From: Komagataella phaffii GS115
Taxonomy: Eukaryota; Ascomycota; Pichiomycetes; Pichiales; Pichiaceae
Assembly (NCBI RefSeq): GCF_000027005.1
Contig: NC_012963.1
Coordinates: 806,001-870,000, forward strand
Reading direction: 5' to 3'
DNA length: 64,000 nt
In this document: positions 47,433-57,927 of the stretch, one piece after another
How the letters are laid out: each line of letters opens with the position of its first letter
How positions within the stretch are numbered: the stretch's first letter is position 1
The notes under the pieces: generated by a model
Databases searched by the model: none
What the model was told of the DNA's origin: nothing
The model's input: only the letters and a program-made list of their open reading frames with translations
Translations under genes and position numbers: made by a program

Positions 47433-48394
47433 GTATTTATTATGTAGCTTGAGGAATTGATTTCTAAAGGCCAAAGATGATGTAGAGCAATAGTAGAGTG
47501 ATTAGCAAGTTTCTGAACATGTTTTGTGGTCGGGTATTAGGCGCCGTACCTCTGTATTTTTTTTTTTGGCAGATGGGATGACCACTGTGCTTACATAATT
47601 TTCGATGGGCCCTTTTGGAAACGACCACTCCTTCCGATCACGTAATACTAGGCGAGTATCACTACGCGTCGGTATCCGCATTTTAGCCGCTTTAACGACA
47701 AGGTCAGGGTAAATACTGTGTTGCATGGGCGATGCCGTAGGATCTGGCCAACTTGGAACAGAGCAGCCCACCGCGTAGGCAGCGCTTGGGACCAGTTTGT
47801 TAGCCAATCAGTTCCCCCGTCTGAGTCCCTACACGCTCAGGCTTGCATGGATATGCATGAAAAATGTCAACTCAGTCGCACACAGGGATGCTGTTGTCGT
47901 GGTGAGAAAAAGCTAAAATAGCAAACCCATAGCAATCGAGAGACTGTGATTGGAAGCAAAAGAACCAGGCATTGACTAGGAAAGACTGACAAGAAAATTA
48001 GACGGTGCCAGTGGTATTTCATTGAATTGCACTGAACACGCCTCCCATTTCCTTCCCTCAATCCATTCAAAGGGCAATTAAACCTTATCTCGGCCTACAT
48101 TAGTTGTCATGGAAACGTCTCACTTTCTCTCTGTGTCCCACAGTAGCGAGTAGGCGGAGAGACCAAAAATGGTCTCTCGGCCCTAATCAAAACATCCTTT
48201 GTCGCGTTGTTTTCAGATCGATTCGCAATCTGAGAGAAAAACAATAACACCAAAATAAAAGCTTGGAAAAAGAAAACATGATTCACATCCACTAGTAAAA
48301 TATAAATACTCCTGCCGCCTCCCCCTTTCCTTTCTTCTTATTCCTCAACTCACTGTTTCAGTTTATTCCAACTACTTTCACTCACTTATCAAAA
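47433..48394. promoter_or_regulatory. Promoter region of the repeat-bearing GPI gene
   Basis: About 960 bp without a supported gene. TATAAATA at 48301-48308 is a good TATA box, 86 bp before the ATG. A T12 run lies near 47558-47569. A hairpin, GAGAGACC-AAAAAT-GGTCTCTC, is at 48157-48178. The length and TATA suggest a strong regulated promoter. Confidence 0.55.
48301..48308 (+). promoter_or_regulatory. TATA box of the GPI gene
   Basis: TATAAATA, 86 bp upstream of the start codon at 48395. Confidence 0.65.
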
Positions 48395-49006
48395 ATGCAA
48401 TACAGATCTCTCTTTTTAGGTTCCGCCTTATTGGCCGCTGCTAACGCTGCTGTTTACAACACCACCGTCACTGACGTTGTTTCCGAGTTGGAGACCACCG
48501 TTCTGACTATCACCTCTTGTGCTGAGGACAAGTGTATCACCAGTAAGTCCACCGGATTGATCACTACCTCCACCCTCACCAAGCACGGTGTTGTCACTGT
48601 TGTCACCACTGTCTGTGACTTGCCAAGCACCACCAAGAGCTACGTCCCACCTGCTAAGACTACTACTATTCCTCCTCCAGAGAAGACTACCACCACTGTC
48701 CCACCTCCAGCCAAGACTACCACCACTGTCCCACCTCCAGCCAAGACTACTAGTACCGTCCCACCTCCAGCTAAGACCAGCTCTCACCATGAGTCTACCA
48801 TCACTGTGACTGTCCCATCCTCCACTTCTACCAAGAAGATTGAGACTGAGTCTACCACTTACCACTTTGTTACCCAGACCACTACTGCTAGAAACATTAC
48901 CCCACCAGCCATCACCACCCAATCTCACGGTGCCGCTGGTATGAACGCCGCCAACTTCGTCGGATTAGGTGCTGCCGCTGTTGCCGCCGCTGCTTTGGTC
49001 TTGTAA
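48395..49006 (+). CDS. Thr/Pro-rich GPI-anchored cell-wall protein
   Basis: The 203-residue protein has a signal peptide (about 1-18), a short N-terminal domain with three cysteines (C42, C47, C74), a Thr/Pro stalk of 10-residue tandem units (TTVPPPAKTT type) at about 84-128, and a hydrophobic GPI-type C-terminus (FVGLGAAAVAAAALVL). The pattern recalls small structural wall mannoproteins such as Sed1 or Spi1, without specific similarity. Codon bias is extreme (AAG, GTC, ACC), suggesting high expression. It is likely a structural wall component; no enzymatic motif is seen. Confidence 0.85.
   Translation: MQYRSLFLGSALLAAANAAVYNTTVTDVVSELETTVLTITSCAEDKCITSKSTGLITTSTLTKHGVVTVVTTVCDLPSTTKSYVPPAKTTTIPPPEKTTTTVPPPAKTTTTVPPPAKTTSTVPPPAKTSSHHESTITVTVPSSTSTKKIETESTTYHFVTQTTTARNITPPAITTQSHGAAGMNAANFVGLGAAAVAAAALVL
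48644..48778 (+). repeat. 30-bp tandem repeats (Pro/Thr stalk)
   Basis: About four units of 30 bp encode VPPPAKTTT-type decapeptides. The two central units are identical at the DNA level; the outer units differ at several bases. Confidence 0.9.
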
Positions 49007-49243
49007 GTTTGATCACTGAATTACCTCACACGGTTGTATTTTAGCAAAATTTCTTCGTAATTAACCAATTTTTTTATTTACAAACTTTGTAGAGGTCGCT
49101 TTTTCAAGAGATAAAGAGCGATCGGCCTTCGGTTTTTTATTTCCGCTTTGGGATATCTCCGAAGACTTAAGGTTAAGGCTTATATATTGCGCGATGCACC
49201 GTTTCTATTTCTCTCCCGCTTTTCATCCTTAAGTCCAATCAGT

Positions 49244-50164
49244 ATGGCTTTTTTGTCGAAGTTCTTGGGGGGCAAATCCGGCGAAGCCCAGGCGGCTGAG
49301 GAGATCTCAGAAATAGTTCCTCTTTCACAGTGCCCCGCTACTTGTTCGGCCGCTGAGTGCTTCACAAGGTATCCAAACAGTTACAAAGATGACCCAGGCT
49401 CCAAAAACGATCTCCTTTGGAAATCAACTAAACCGTACTCTTTACACATTATCATTCCAACGGGTAAGTCCGATTGGAAGCGTGACGCCACTGATGTTGA
49501 TGGCACGATTTTAAAATCAATCTCTCATTGGGCTTCATCTACCAAGCTGGTTCCAAAAGCGGTTAAAGTCTCCACATCATCCATACCCCAGTCTAATGCC
49601 AAGGATCCAAGAATTGCCGAACAGACAGCTGGGGATATTTTAATTCTTCCGTACTTTGTATGGGTCAAGCAGTTGTGTATGGAGGATGTTGATGCCGTAT
49701 TGGACGAGCTAGTGCCCATTCTTTTTTCAAATTTCTCTATCGAAACTACCCAAGTGGAACCAATAGATATTCCCGCCGAAATCAAAGGTTATGAGATCGT
49801 TAAAGACACAAACAAGTCCTATGTGTTCTTGTGCTCGCATAAAACAAGGGATAAACGTTGCGGAATCACCGCACCTATCATTAAGAAGGAGATGTGCATT
49901 CACCTTCGTGATCACGATCTCTACAGAGATCTCGGAGATGATAGACCAGGCGGAGTGCAAGTTCATTTTATCAATCATGTCGGAGGTCACAAGTATGCAG
50001 CAAATGTTCTCATTTACTTGAAGTCTGGGGCTAATATCTGGTTGGCAAGATGTAACCCCTTTAATGTCAAACCTATCATAGAAGAAACCATCCTAGGGGG
50101 CGGCAAAGTGTGGCCGGAGCATGTGAGATTGGTCCAGAAATCTACAAAGCCTCTACAGTGGTAG
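49244..50164 (+). CDS. APD1: Apd1-type thioredoxin-like ferredoxin
   Basis: The ATG at 49244 (MAFLSKF) is chosen because the frame before it opens with TTG and S. cerevisiae Apd1 begins MAFLNIF. The 306-residue protein has the conserved C-terminal TLF domain. The [2Fe-2S] ligands are C197 and C206 (FLCSHKTRDKRCGI), H245 and H249 (NHVGGHKYAANV), each exactly ten below the S. cerevisiae ligands C207, C216, H255 and H259. Apd1 is a cytosolic two-Cys/two-His ferredoxin required for tolerance to certain redox-active and metal compounds. The C-terminal Trp of the family is present (PLQW). Confidence 0.93.
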   Translation: MAFLSKFLGGKSGEAQAAEEISEIVPLSQCPATCSAAECFTRYPNSYKDDPGSKNDLLWKSTKPYSLHIIIPTGKSDWKRDATDVDGTILKSISHWASSTKLVPKAVKVSTSSIPQSNAKDPRIAEQTAGDILILPYFVWVKQLCMEDVDAVLDELVPILFSNFSIETTQVEPIDIPAEIKGYEIVKDTNKSYVFLCSHKTRDKRCGITAPIIKKEMCIHLRDHDLYRDLGDDRPGGVQVHFINHVGGHKYAANVLIYLKSGANIWLARCNPFNVKPIIEETILGGGKVWPEHVRLVQKSTKPLQW

Positions 50165-50215
50165 AGTTATAGCGTTATTTATTTACTTATCTAGAAAGGT
50201 ATCTTTTTCATTTAC

Positions 50216-51325
50216 TTATAGCTCTTGGTGTAATAACTGGGGTTTTGACTCAGTTTTGGCCTCAATAAAATTGCGCAAGATATTCAGTCTTTTAATCACA
50301 GAGTCTGAATTGTTTGCCGATAGCTTTGTATTCAGCATTTTTGATAGCCTCTCAACTTCATTGTTGAGGAATTCATTCTCTCCCTTCAACAACTTTTCTA
50401 TGACCTTCTTGTGGTATTTGACACTGAATTTGTCCTTGATATGTTCATGGTTGCTTAGCAAGTCTAACGTTGACTCCAATAAACTTTGGTCTTTTTCCTT
50501 AATGTAATTGGTAAGTTTATCACTCACTCCTGGAATTAGACCGGCGTTGAAATTCAAAGTTCCATCTGGATCACGAAATAAGCCAGCTTGTTCATTGACA
50601 AATTTAACCAAACCTTCAACAGTTCTATCTGGAGATTCATATCTTATTGGTTCATCTGAGCCTGCTGTGAAGTACAGGATAGTCGGGAAAGATTGAACTT
50701 TATACTTCGCCTTAATATTCTCACCTTCCACAACATCGGTAACAACGTTTCCGATGACAATATCGTCATTGCCAAAAGCTTTGGCTAACTTCTCCCATTC
50801 AGGATGCAATCTTTTGCAATATCCACACCACGAAGCAGTAACTGCAATAAACCTGTCCTTCCCAACAAGGTCATCTATTGTTGAATCATCAATTGATTGA
50901 ACTAACGAAGGCTCATTTACTTCCGCCTTCTTCTTCAACTTCAAACCAGTAGTTGACTCCAAAAAGTTCAAAAAGCTTTCACTGTCTCTTGATCCAGAAA
51001 ATTCGATCGGATGAGATATGTCCTTGGGTGTGAACAATTTCATCGTCGGAAATCCATCAATATCGTACACCTTCATGTACTTTGAGTATTTGTTAGCATC
51101 AATGGCGGCAATCTGGATCAGATCACTCTTTGGCTTCAGTTCTTCGGCCAGCTTTTCATACTCTGGATTCATTCGCTTGCAATGCGAACACCAATCGGCA
51201 TAAAACTTCACTAAGGTGTACTTTCCGGACTTTAGAACCACGTCATCAAAGTTCTTGTTGGTCAGCTCAATGACCTCAGCAAAGGCCAACGTAAAAAGAA
51301 GAAGCAATGCACTTAATATTTTCAT
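50216..51325 (-). CDS. ER protein disulfide isomerase family, two thioredoxin domains
   Basis: The 369-residue protein has a signal peptide (1-16), thioredoxin domain a (CSHC at 46-49, cis-Pro in GFPT), a second thioredoxin domain (CGYC at 167-170), and a helical C-terminal domain (about 265-350) of the ERp29/P5 D type. It ends HQEL, an HDEL-like ER retention signal. This layout matches ERp38-type PDIs of plants and filamentous fungi more than S. cerevisiae Mpd1, which has one thioredoxin domain. The predicted mass is near 41 kDa; a Komagataella PDI called Erp41 has been described, and this could be it, but I cannot confirm that. Confidence 0.88.
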   Translation of the reverse strand: MKILSALLLLFTLAFAEVIELTNKNFDDVVLKSGKYTLVKFYADWCSHCKRMNPEYEKLAEELKPKSDLIQIAAIDANKYSKYMKVYDIDGFPTMKLFTPKDISHPIEFSGSRDSESFLNFLESTTGLKLKKKAEVNEPSLVQSIDDSTIDDLVGKDRFIAVTASWCGYCKRLHPEWEKLAKAFGNDDIVIGNVVTDVVEGENIKAKYKVQSFPTILYFTAGSDEPIRYESPDRTVEGLVKFVNEQAGLFRDPDGTLNFNAGLIPGVSDKLTNYIKEKDQSLLESTLDLLSNHEHIKDKFSVKYHKKVIEKLLKGENEFLNNEVERLSKMLNTKLSANNSDSVIKRLNILRNFIEAKTESKPQLLHQEL

Positions 51326-52045
51326 TATCCTAGACAGACCCTTTCAAGTGGTTGGACAGCAAACGGGGGGAGGAGAAGACAATCGGAAGGCAAAAAAATA
51401 ACCTGGTGAGGGTTGGCTCTTGGGGTTATGTAAGATTAAGCAAAGTTGAGAGATCTGTCAAGATGTTGGGACCTTCAAATCTTACGTAAGCTTAAACGAT
51501 GTCGGGTGGCTGTCCGACCTGCAGATCCTCGATCCTCAGTCCATGTTTGATAATAATATGTATGCATCCCTGTTTCAACAAGAGCACACCAACGCCAATC
51601 AGGAATGCAACAATGTAACGTGTTGCCAATCAGCCAATAGGTACACTCTGTCCGCATATGGACGCACACCTTACGGAGCCCCAACTTGTCCTCCTCAACG
51701 TCTGGCACGCCTCGCAGAATCTACACTGTCTACGTGTTTATTATGTAATCTTCATATCCAGATCTGGCAACAGGTAAATATTCTGCCATGCCTTTCCTCA
51801 GAAATGAGAATGATATTTTTGATTCCTGGCAGGAAAAAAAAAACCATACCTTGCACTTCACCTTCCAACCACATTGCACCCACGCAGAGTTCAGGTCTTT
51901 AACGTCACGTCCCCTCTTCTTTTTTCACCACTTCTCTTCTCCTACTTCGAGTTCCAAGCTAGTTTTTTATTCTGTTTCTGACCCCCGTTTTTGACCCTCA
52001 ATCCCCCCAACACCAAATCACACAAGTCAACTTCAGATTGAAACT
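51326..52045. promoter_or_regulatory. Divergent promoter, PDI-family gene and RAX2
   Basis: A 720-bp gap. A 119-codon ATG frame (51543-51902) has no recognisable domain and is not called. The RAX2 side is pyrimidine-rich. No RNA gene is evident. Confidence 0.4.
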
Positions 52046-55000
52046 ATGGCGGCGTTGTTGTTCCTACTGGTCTCAATAATCGTCTCTTGCCAGGCGATCA
52101 ACTTTTCAAATGATATCTCTTTGCTGGGACGGTTCAACGGACTTTCTACACCCAATAATACCAATCAGTACAGGACATCTGTTAGGAACGAAGATTCAAA
52201 GAGTTTAGGCATTTTCAAACTAGGTCAAGATGAGTCGTTATCGTTCATTTCCACATTCAACGGCACAATAAAACAGTCCTACTCATTGGGGAATAACTTC
52301 GTGTTGGTAATCCCCATCGAAGAAAATGAAGCTCCTCTGATCCTAGAAGTGAACGAGGAAGCTTCTCAGGTTTCAATATCGAACCTGACCGAAAATTGGA
52401 GTAATCAAGTTCAAGGATCTATTCAAACCGTGTTTGTCAACCAAACGTCCAAGTTGATATATTTTGGGGGAAATTTGACGTTGAACAGTTCTATTTTTGG
52501 TTTGGTCTGCTTCAACTATGAATCTTCCTCCTTCGAGTCCATTCCCTTCCAAGGATTTAATGAAAACGCATCAGTGAACGCAATTGTTAGCATTGATGAT
52601 GAGAACTTGATTTTCGGTGGAAACTTTTACTCCTTGGGGAATCAATCCTTACTTCATCATAATGTGTCCACCAATTCATCAAACTCAACTGAGTTGACCA
52701 TATATGATGTCAGTCCAGATCAACTAACAAGTTTTAATATCGCCGACGTGTCAACAGCAGGTACCAACGAAGCCCTTTCGCCAGACCCCAAGTCAATCAC
52801 TTGTCCCGATCAAGACAATGAATGGATTCTTTCAGGCTCCCAAGGGACTTGGCTAGCTATGCTCCACCACACAATAATTCCATCCAAGCTCCGTCTATTC
52901 CAATCAACTTCTGCAGAGGGTTATGGTGTCGAGTACTTTAGGCTCATAACTGGCCCTTCAAACAGTATCATGAACTTGACATATGTGAATCCACAAACCA
53001 ACGAATATGAATATTGTGACGCGTGGTGTCCACTCCTCTCAAAATCACAGTTGGAAGACGCTCTTCAGAACGCAAACTCTTCAGATGTATACGAAGACAC
53101 CGTCTTTAATGACAAAACCAGAACAGCAGGCTACCTAACGTGGTCTGGAGATTACCAAGAATTCGAGTTCCACAATGAACTCGACGTTACTCAAGTAACC
53201 ATCCAAGTATTGTCCGCTTACAATGAAATCGGTGCTCTTAAAGGACTTCAAATCTACCAATCAGGAATCTACGTTTATGGTAACGAAAGTTTCAACGAAC
53301 CTACCTGTGATGATTTTGAGTTTCATTCTTCCAGTGTATCCGTAGAGGCACCTGGATCCTGGACCCCCCACGAAGATGGGTCCATTACCACGACCATATC
53401 ATTGATCAATGGTGAAATTCCAGACTCCACAGTGGGTGTGACATTCTATCCAAATATTAGTTTTCCTGGTGATTACGAATTTTATGTTTACACACCTGGC
53501 TGTTTAGCAACCGACTCATGTAGCACCAGAGGAATTGTCAACGCTACACTTCACAATGGAATCGACAATGAGCAACTCGCATCCATCTTAATATATCAAA
53601 ACAATGATTTTGACAAGTATGACATTCTTTACAACGGTCGTATCAATGCAACCTTGGAAGATCATCCGTATGTCACCTTAGAGGTCGAATCAACTATACC
53701 GGGAAATTCAGAAACCGAGTTGGAATTTGCCGCATATCAGTTGTACGTAGACATACTGTACATTGATGCAGATGCGGCTATCAACTCAACTAATAGTACC
53801 AGATCCTTGAATTTGACAGTGCCTTTAAATGGTATTTTTGAGTATTCCCTCAACAACTTTACAGATTTTGACACTTTAAGGTTATCAAACAATACTTTTG
53901 TCGGAAACTCCTCCATAAATCTACTTGGATCCTCCTTACTTGAGAATGCTACAGTGAATGGGTTAGTTTTTCAGGATGGTAAACTTTATGTTGGTGGTAA
54001 ACTGTCTGCTAATGACGAAGGTAACCTCTTGGAAGTTGCTATTCAAAATATCAACAACACCGATAATTCTTTTAACACTGAGGGAATGAGGCTTTTGCAA
54101 TTCAATGGAACCGTGGATAGTCTAACATCAACAGTTGGCGAAGACATTACCGTCATCAGCAATTCATCCATCTTCCTTTTGAGAGATTCCAATGTCTTAT
54201 CGTTGGCAGATACTAATTTCACCGTTTCTGACACTAGTTCATTCAAGATGAATAATTCCACATTTTTTCTATTCACAAATGAAGAAGGACAGTCAGTAGT
54301 CTGGAATAATGGATCCAGATCATGGGTCGAAAATAATTCATCTTTCTTCCTTAACTTAACCAGCAGCGTTAGTCTCGATGAGCTTAATGACACACTTTTG
54401 TTTGGAGATTTGGTTTATTCTGAGTATTCCATTAACAATCTGGCACGTTTTGTTGATGGCGAATTCTTTGAATCCCCGTTTCAATTTAACTCTTCATTCG
54501 ATAACAGTTTATTAACCAGTTACTATATTAATGAGTCAGCAGCCCTGTTTGGCGGTAGATTTAAAACTACTGATGGACTTTCCAATGTTGCGATAGTTAC
54601 ATCACTCAGGAATGGATCCGTTCAAATTTCTGGGCTAAATGGTATCGAATGGGACGATGATTCAGTGGTCACAACGTTTTTAATCTCTCAAAAAGATGAT
54701 TACCTATTTATTGGTTACAATGGAACTGCTGAGCTCAACAACACAAGTGTCCAAGGCCTATTAATCTACGATTTATCCCAGAACGAGCCCTTGGTTCACC
54801 AACCTGCACCATTAAACAGAGAGTCTGACGAACCAGGTATTGTTCACGCCCTCTCTTATAATACTGAAGAAAGCTATCTTCTTGTGGGTGGAGACTTTGA
54901 ATCAGCCGGTAGCTTGTCATGTGAAGCGTTCTGTCGCTACGAAATTTCAGGATCCCGATGGGTCAAGCCGTCGATATCTAACTCTTTGGCTGGAGAGATA

Positions 55001-55792
55001 CATGATATGAGCTATGTTTCAAACACCAAGCTGGTGGTTGCTGGAAACCTCTCAGTTGATGGTCAAAATGACGGTTTTGTAGTGTTTGACTCCTCCAAGA
55101 ATGAAGTGAATGTTTCATCAGCGTTGTCCGTTTCCAACATAATAAACTACGAGAATCAAACTATTTCTCAGTTTATACTGGTGGACAGTTCTTTAAATGG
55201 CAGAGCTCTTGCATTGGGAAACAATTTTATAATAGGATCCAATGGAACTAACTGGACGAGATTGGACGGCGACAGCTTCTTTGAAGGAACGATTTTTACC
55301 AATATGGCACTTTTAGACATGGATAGCCGAACTCAAAACAATCGTCCAGCCTCCAATAATTTCTTTGATCTTGATGAGATCCTACTGGTGTCAGGATTCC
55401 TCAACTTTGGATCAGATATTGGTAACTACAGTACTGCTTTCTATAATGGGTCGTCGTGGATACCTTACACAGTTACCACCAACGATCTAGCACTAAGAAA
55501 CTCTACCATCAACAATATCTATGCCAATTCTACCTCTTCAAGATCTTTGAAAAATGATATCCTATTGCAGGCACCACAGCTGGGCACAGGACCAGTCGTT
55601 GGAATAGGCTTTGCATTAGCACTAGGTACCACTCTCCTTCTTGGGAGTTTATTTGCATTATATGCTATTTCTAATAAGAGAAAGAATTCGTTCCTAGAGA
55701 AGCAAGATGCAAGAGTGGGAGAACTAGAAATGATGGAGAAAGTTCCACCAGATCAAGTTTTGGATGCCATGGATCAGGCCAAGTTCCGTTAG
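52046..55792 (+). CDS. RAX2: Polarity marker Rax2, large secreted-domain membrane protein
   Basis: The 1248-residue protein (S. cerevisiae Rax2, 1220) has a signal peptide (about 1-17), a very large extracellular region with dozens of N-glycosylation sequons (NGT, NSS, NLT), propeller-like repeats such as VGGKLSAND, LFGGRFKTTDG and VGGDFESAGS, one transmembrane segment near the C-terminus (IGFALALGTTLLLGSLF) and a short tail with KRKN. Rax2 with Rax1 marks division sites for bipolar budding. The convergent TFC8 stop is 98 bp away. Confidence 0.93.
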   Translation: MAALLFLLVSIIVSCQAINFSNDISLLGRFNGLSTPNNTNQYRTSVRNEDSKSLGIFKLGQDESLSFISTFNGTIKQSYSLGNNFVLVIPIEENEAPLILEVNEEASQVSISNLTENWSNQVQGSIQTVFVNQTSKLIYFGGNLTLNSSIFGLVCFNYESSSFESIPFQGFNENASVNAIVSIDDENLIFGGNFYSLGNQSLLHHNVSTNSSNSTELTIYDVSPDQLTSFNIADVSTAGTNEALSPDPKSITCPDQDNEWILSGSQGTWLAMLHHTIIPSKLRLFQSTSAEGYGVEYFRLITGPSNSIMNLTYVNPQTNEYEYCDAWCPLLSKSQLEDALQNANSSDVYEDTVFNDKTRTAGYLTWSGDYQEFEFHNELDVTQVTIQVLSAYNEIGALKGLQIYQSGIYVYGNESFNEPTCDDFEFHSSSVSVEAPGSWTPHEDGSITTTISLINGEIPDSTVGVTFYPNISFPGDYEFYVYTPGCLATDSCSTRGIVNATLHNGIDNEQLASILIYQNNDFDKYDILYNGRINATLEDHPYVTLEVESTIPGNSETELEFAAYQLYVDILYIDADAAINSTNSTRSLNLTVPLNGIFEYSLNNFTDFDTLRLSNNTFVGNSSINLLGSSLLENATVNGLVFQDGKLYVGGKLSANDEGNLLEVAIQNINNTDNSFNTEGMRLLQFNGTVDSLTSTVGEDITVISNSSIFLLRDSNVLSLADTNFTVSDTSSFKMNNSTFFLFTNEEGQSVVWNNGSRSWVENNSSFFLNLTSSVSLDELNDTLLFGDLVYSEYSINNLARFVDGEFFESPFQFNSSFDNSLLTSYYINESAALFGGRFKTTDGLSNVAIVTSLRNGSVQISGLNGIEWDDDSVVTTFLISQKDDYLFIGYNGTAELNNTSVQGLLIYDLSQNEPLVHQPAPLNRESDEPGIVHALSYNTEESYLLVGGDFESAGSLSCEAFCRYEISGSRWVKPSISNSLAGEIHDMSYVSNTKLVVAGNLSVDGQNDGFVVFDSSKNEVNVSSALSVSNIINYENQTISQFILVDSSLNGRALALGNNFIIGSNGTNWTRLDGDSFFEGTIFTNMALLDMDSRTQNNRPASNNFFDLDEILLVSGFLNFGSDIGNYSTAFYNGSSWIPYTVTTNDLALRNSTINNIYANSTSSRSLKNDILLQAPQLGTGPVVGIGFALALGTTLLLGSLFALYAISNKRKNSFLEKQDARVGELEMMEKVPPDQVLDAMDQAKFR

Positions 55793-55890
55793 CTGGATAA
55801 ACATATATTGTATAGTAGTAATGTATTAATTAATTAAAGATGGCTCCTCTCTGCATTGCGTGAGCATAACCATCACAGTAAGGAAAGGTA

Positions 55891-57927
55891 CTAACTAACA
55901 AAAGTCCCGCCTGTAAATAAACTCACACTGCAAACCTGCTGCAGAATGGGAACTAGTATACATTGATGTTCACTTTGAATATAATCTGAAAAATCATTCA
56001 AAGCAACCAGTCCACTAATAGGATCTTTGATTATGTTGGTGCTCAAGATGGGTAATAATGTAATGGCGCAACGACTCCAAACGTGTCCTTCTTTCGAAGT
56101 GATAGAATATAAAGAGGAGCAAGAAGTATGGTTTGTAAAATCAAATGACTCATCTATATTGTGCTGAAAGTTGTGCAAAACAACATTGTCTTTTTGAGGG
56201 AGCAGATTCAAACCTGAGATTAAGTTGAACGATTGTAAGATGAATTCATCAACAGGATTGGATAGCGTTATTTTGTTGTCTGTAATGAAAGTTATAATCA
56301 ACCTAGCTGCAATTTGAATCAATTCGTTATTCTTGTCCATTTTAAACCAGTTCAGAAATCTCAGGGATTGAACATATGTATCTTTGAACAGATGGTATCT
56401 TAAATGTTGAGAAAACGTAGTCAAAGATTTGTCATTTGACTTATTTTTGAGAAAGGGAGTTAAGTTTTGGATTCTTGATTCAAACTCTTTGTAAAGGTTC
56501 TTGTTTCTCAATGAGTACATTGATATTATCTGTGTAATCAAAGAACCAGAATATTGGAGAGGTAACAGTTCATTAATGACCGATCCTGAAAAATAGTCCA
56601 CTAGTTTACCAAGCTCCATAGTTTTGACACTCCTCAAAGGAACAATATTGAAGTATACTTTCCAGTAGGCCAAGCTTTTGGCAAAAACTGGCGATGCCAG
56701 TTTATGCTTGGTGTACAGTATTCCAAAAACATTACTAGTGGGATCCATAGATATGCCAGCTATAAGCAATTTTTGAGGATCCGCCGACTGAACTAACATT
56801 TTCTGAATTTTATACAATTGTTTGTAAAGAGGGTCCTCGGCTGTCGGCTCATTGATCATAAAATTAAGATGTTCGAAATTTGCAAAACCTTCCGCGGGGG
56901 AAAATTCAGTTCTAATGTAGTCACCAGAAGATTCAACGAGTATTAATTTTAATAAGCCGTCCATGCGATATAGCTCAAAGTCATGGAAAAACAAAGGAGA
57001 CTGAAGATCTAACTCAAAATGAGAAATTTGGTCAGAATCAAAAACGAACGCTTTCAAAGATTTAGTGAAAACAATGAAAAATGTTAGCTTTCCATCCCAA
57101 TTATACCATTTACTATTAGCATGTAATCCTCTGTATTTCTTGGAAATTTGTTTTAACTGGCCATCAGAGATAAGGCGGCCATCAGTTTCCAAGCATACTT
57201 TGATCACATGAATGGAATTGTCTCTAGTAATGGCTGTCAAATAACTGACCAATCTACCCTGACTCTGGATCCAAGGTGACCATTCCAATGTGCCGGCAAC
57301 TGATGGCAGCTCTATTGTTATTTTAACATCAATTTTGTCAGAAAATAATTCAAATAGCTTAATTTCACCCTTTCCATTAGAAATTGCCATGAAATGGTGA
57401 TCATCAAGCCTCACATCATCGACCAGAGGCGCCCAGGAGAAACCGGTAATCCTACTTCTTTGAATATCTGGGAGCCGCGTGACATGCTCCAAGTCCAACT
57501 GGTGAATCGCTGAGTTGACATGTAACGAACAATTCCAGTTACCAGTTTCAAAAATGTACAATTGGAGGTTGTTGTACAATACTGCCAACTGGGATCTCTG
57601 GTCTTTGGAGAACCCTTTTGAAGACCATCGAATGGACACCGGTTGAGGCTCCATGACCGTATCGGTGATATTCACGTCATCATCGTACGTCTGATGTCGT
57701 TGAAGGTAAAGAAGTGGAGAGGGATTGAGGACATTTCTTTTCAACACCAGGAGATCTGTAAGTGCATGAATTTTGTGGATGTCTGGATTGAGAGAAACAG
57801 GGGTGCTTTCTAAAACAACAACATTATTGTTGTTGTTTATTATGGCAATGTCACCATCATTGGACCATTGAAAGAGATTGGGAACCCTATAGGGCTGGAA
57901 CCGGGTTAGCACAATTTCTTGTGCCAT
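55891..57927 (-). CDS. TFC8: TFIIIC subunit Tfc8 (tau60-like)
   Basis: The ATG at 57925-57927 (MAQEIVLTRFQPY) gives 678 residues; S. cerevisiae Tfc8 is 588. The N-terminal half is a WD40-like propeller (FQWSNDGDIAII, ITGFSWAPLVDD, GTLEWSPW) as in the TFIIIC delta family. The C-terminus has the remnant of the family zinc module (HTSC, GHVWSRCAITLLPI). Tfc8 belongs to the six-subunit TFIIIC that binds tRNA-gene A and B boxes and helps recruit TFIIIB. The frame remains open upstream through two more ATGs (58110 and 58092), antisense to DCD1. Confidence 0.8.
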   Translation of the reverse strand: MAQEIVLTRFQPYRVPNLFQWSNDGDIAIINNNNNVVVLESTPVSLNPDIHKIHALTDLLVLKRNVLNPSPLLYLQRHQTYDDDVNITDTVMEPQPVSIRWSSKGFSKDQRSQLAVLYNNLQLYIFETGNWNCSLHVNSAIHQLDLEHVTRLPDIQRSRITGFSWAPLVDDVRLDDHHFMAISNGKGEIKLFELFSDKIDVKITIELPSVAGTLEWSPWIQSQGRLVSYLTAITRDNSIHVIKVCLETDGRLISDGQLKQISKKYRGLHANSKWYNWDGKLTFFIVFTKSLKAFVFDSDQISHFELDLQSPLFFHDFELYRMDGLLKLILVESSGDYIRTEFSPAEGFANFEHLNFMINEPTAEDPLYKQLYKIQKMLVQSADPQKLLIAGISMDPTSNVFGILYTKHKLASPVFAKSLAYWKVYFNIVPLRSVKTMELGKLVDYFSGSVINELLPLQYSGSLITQIISMYSLRNKNLYKEFESRIQNLTPFLKNKSNDKSLTTFSQHLRYHLFKDTYVQSLRFLNWFKMDKNNELIQIAARLIITFITDNKITLSNPVDEFILQSFNLISGLNLLPQKDNVVLHNFQHNIDESFDFTNHTSCSSLYSITSKEGHVWSRCAITLLPILSTNIIKDPISGLVALNDFSDYIQSEHQCILVPILQQVCSVSLFTGGTFVS

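Noticed and set aside
48428..48928. 166-codon minus-strand frame over the GPI gene
   Set aside because: Antisense shadow of a strongly codon-biased, repetitive gene.
51543..51902. 119-codon ATG frame upstream of RAX2
   Set aside because: No domain, low-complexity composition and overlap with the expected RAX2 promoter and leader.
55889..55895. TACTAAC branch-site-like motif after RAX2
   Set aside because: No suitable donor at a workable distance and no coding sequence to join; it is in 3' flanking DNA.
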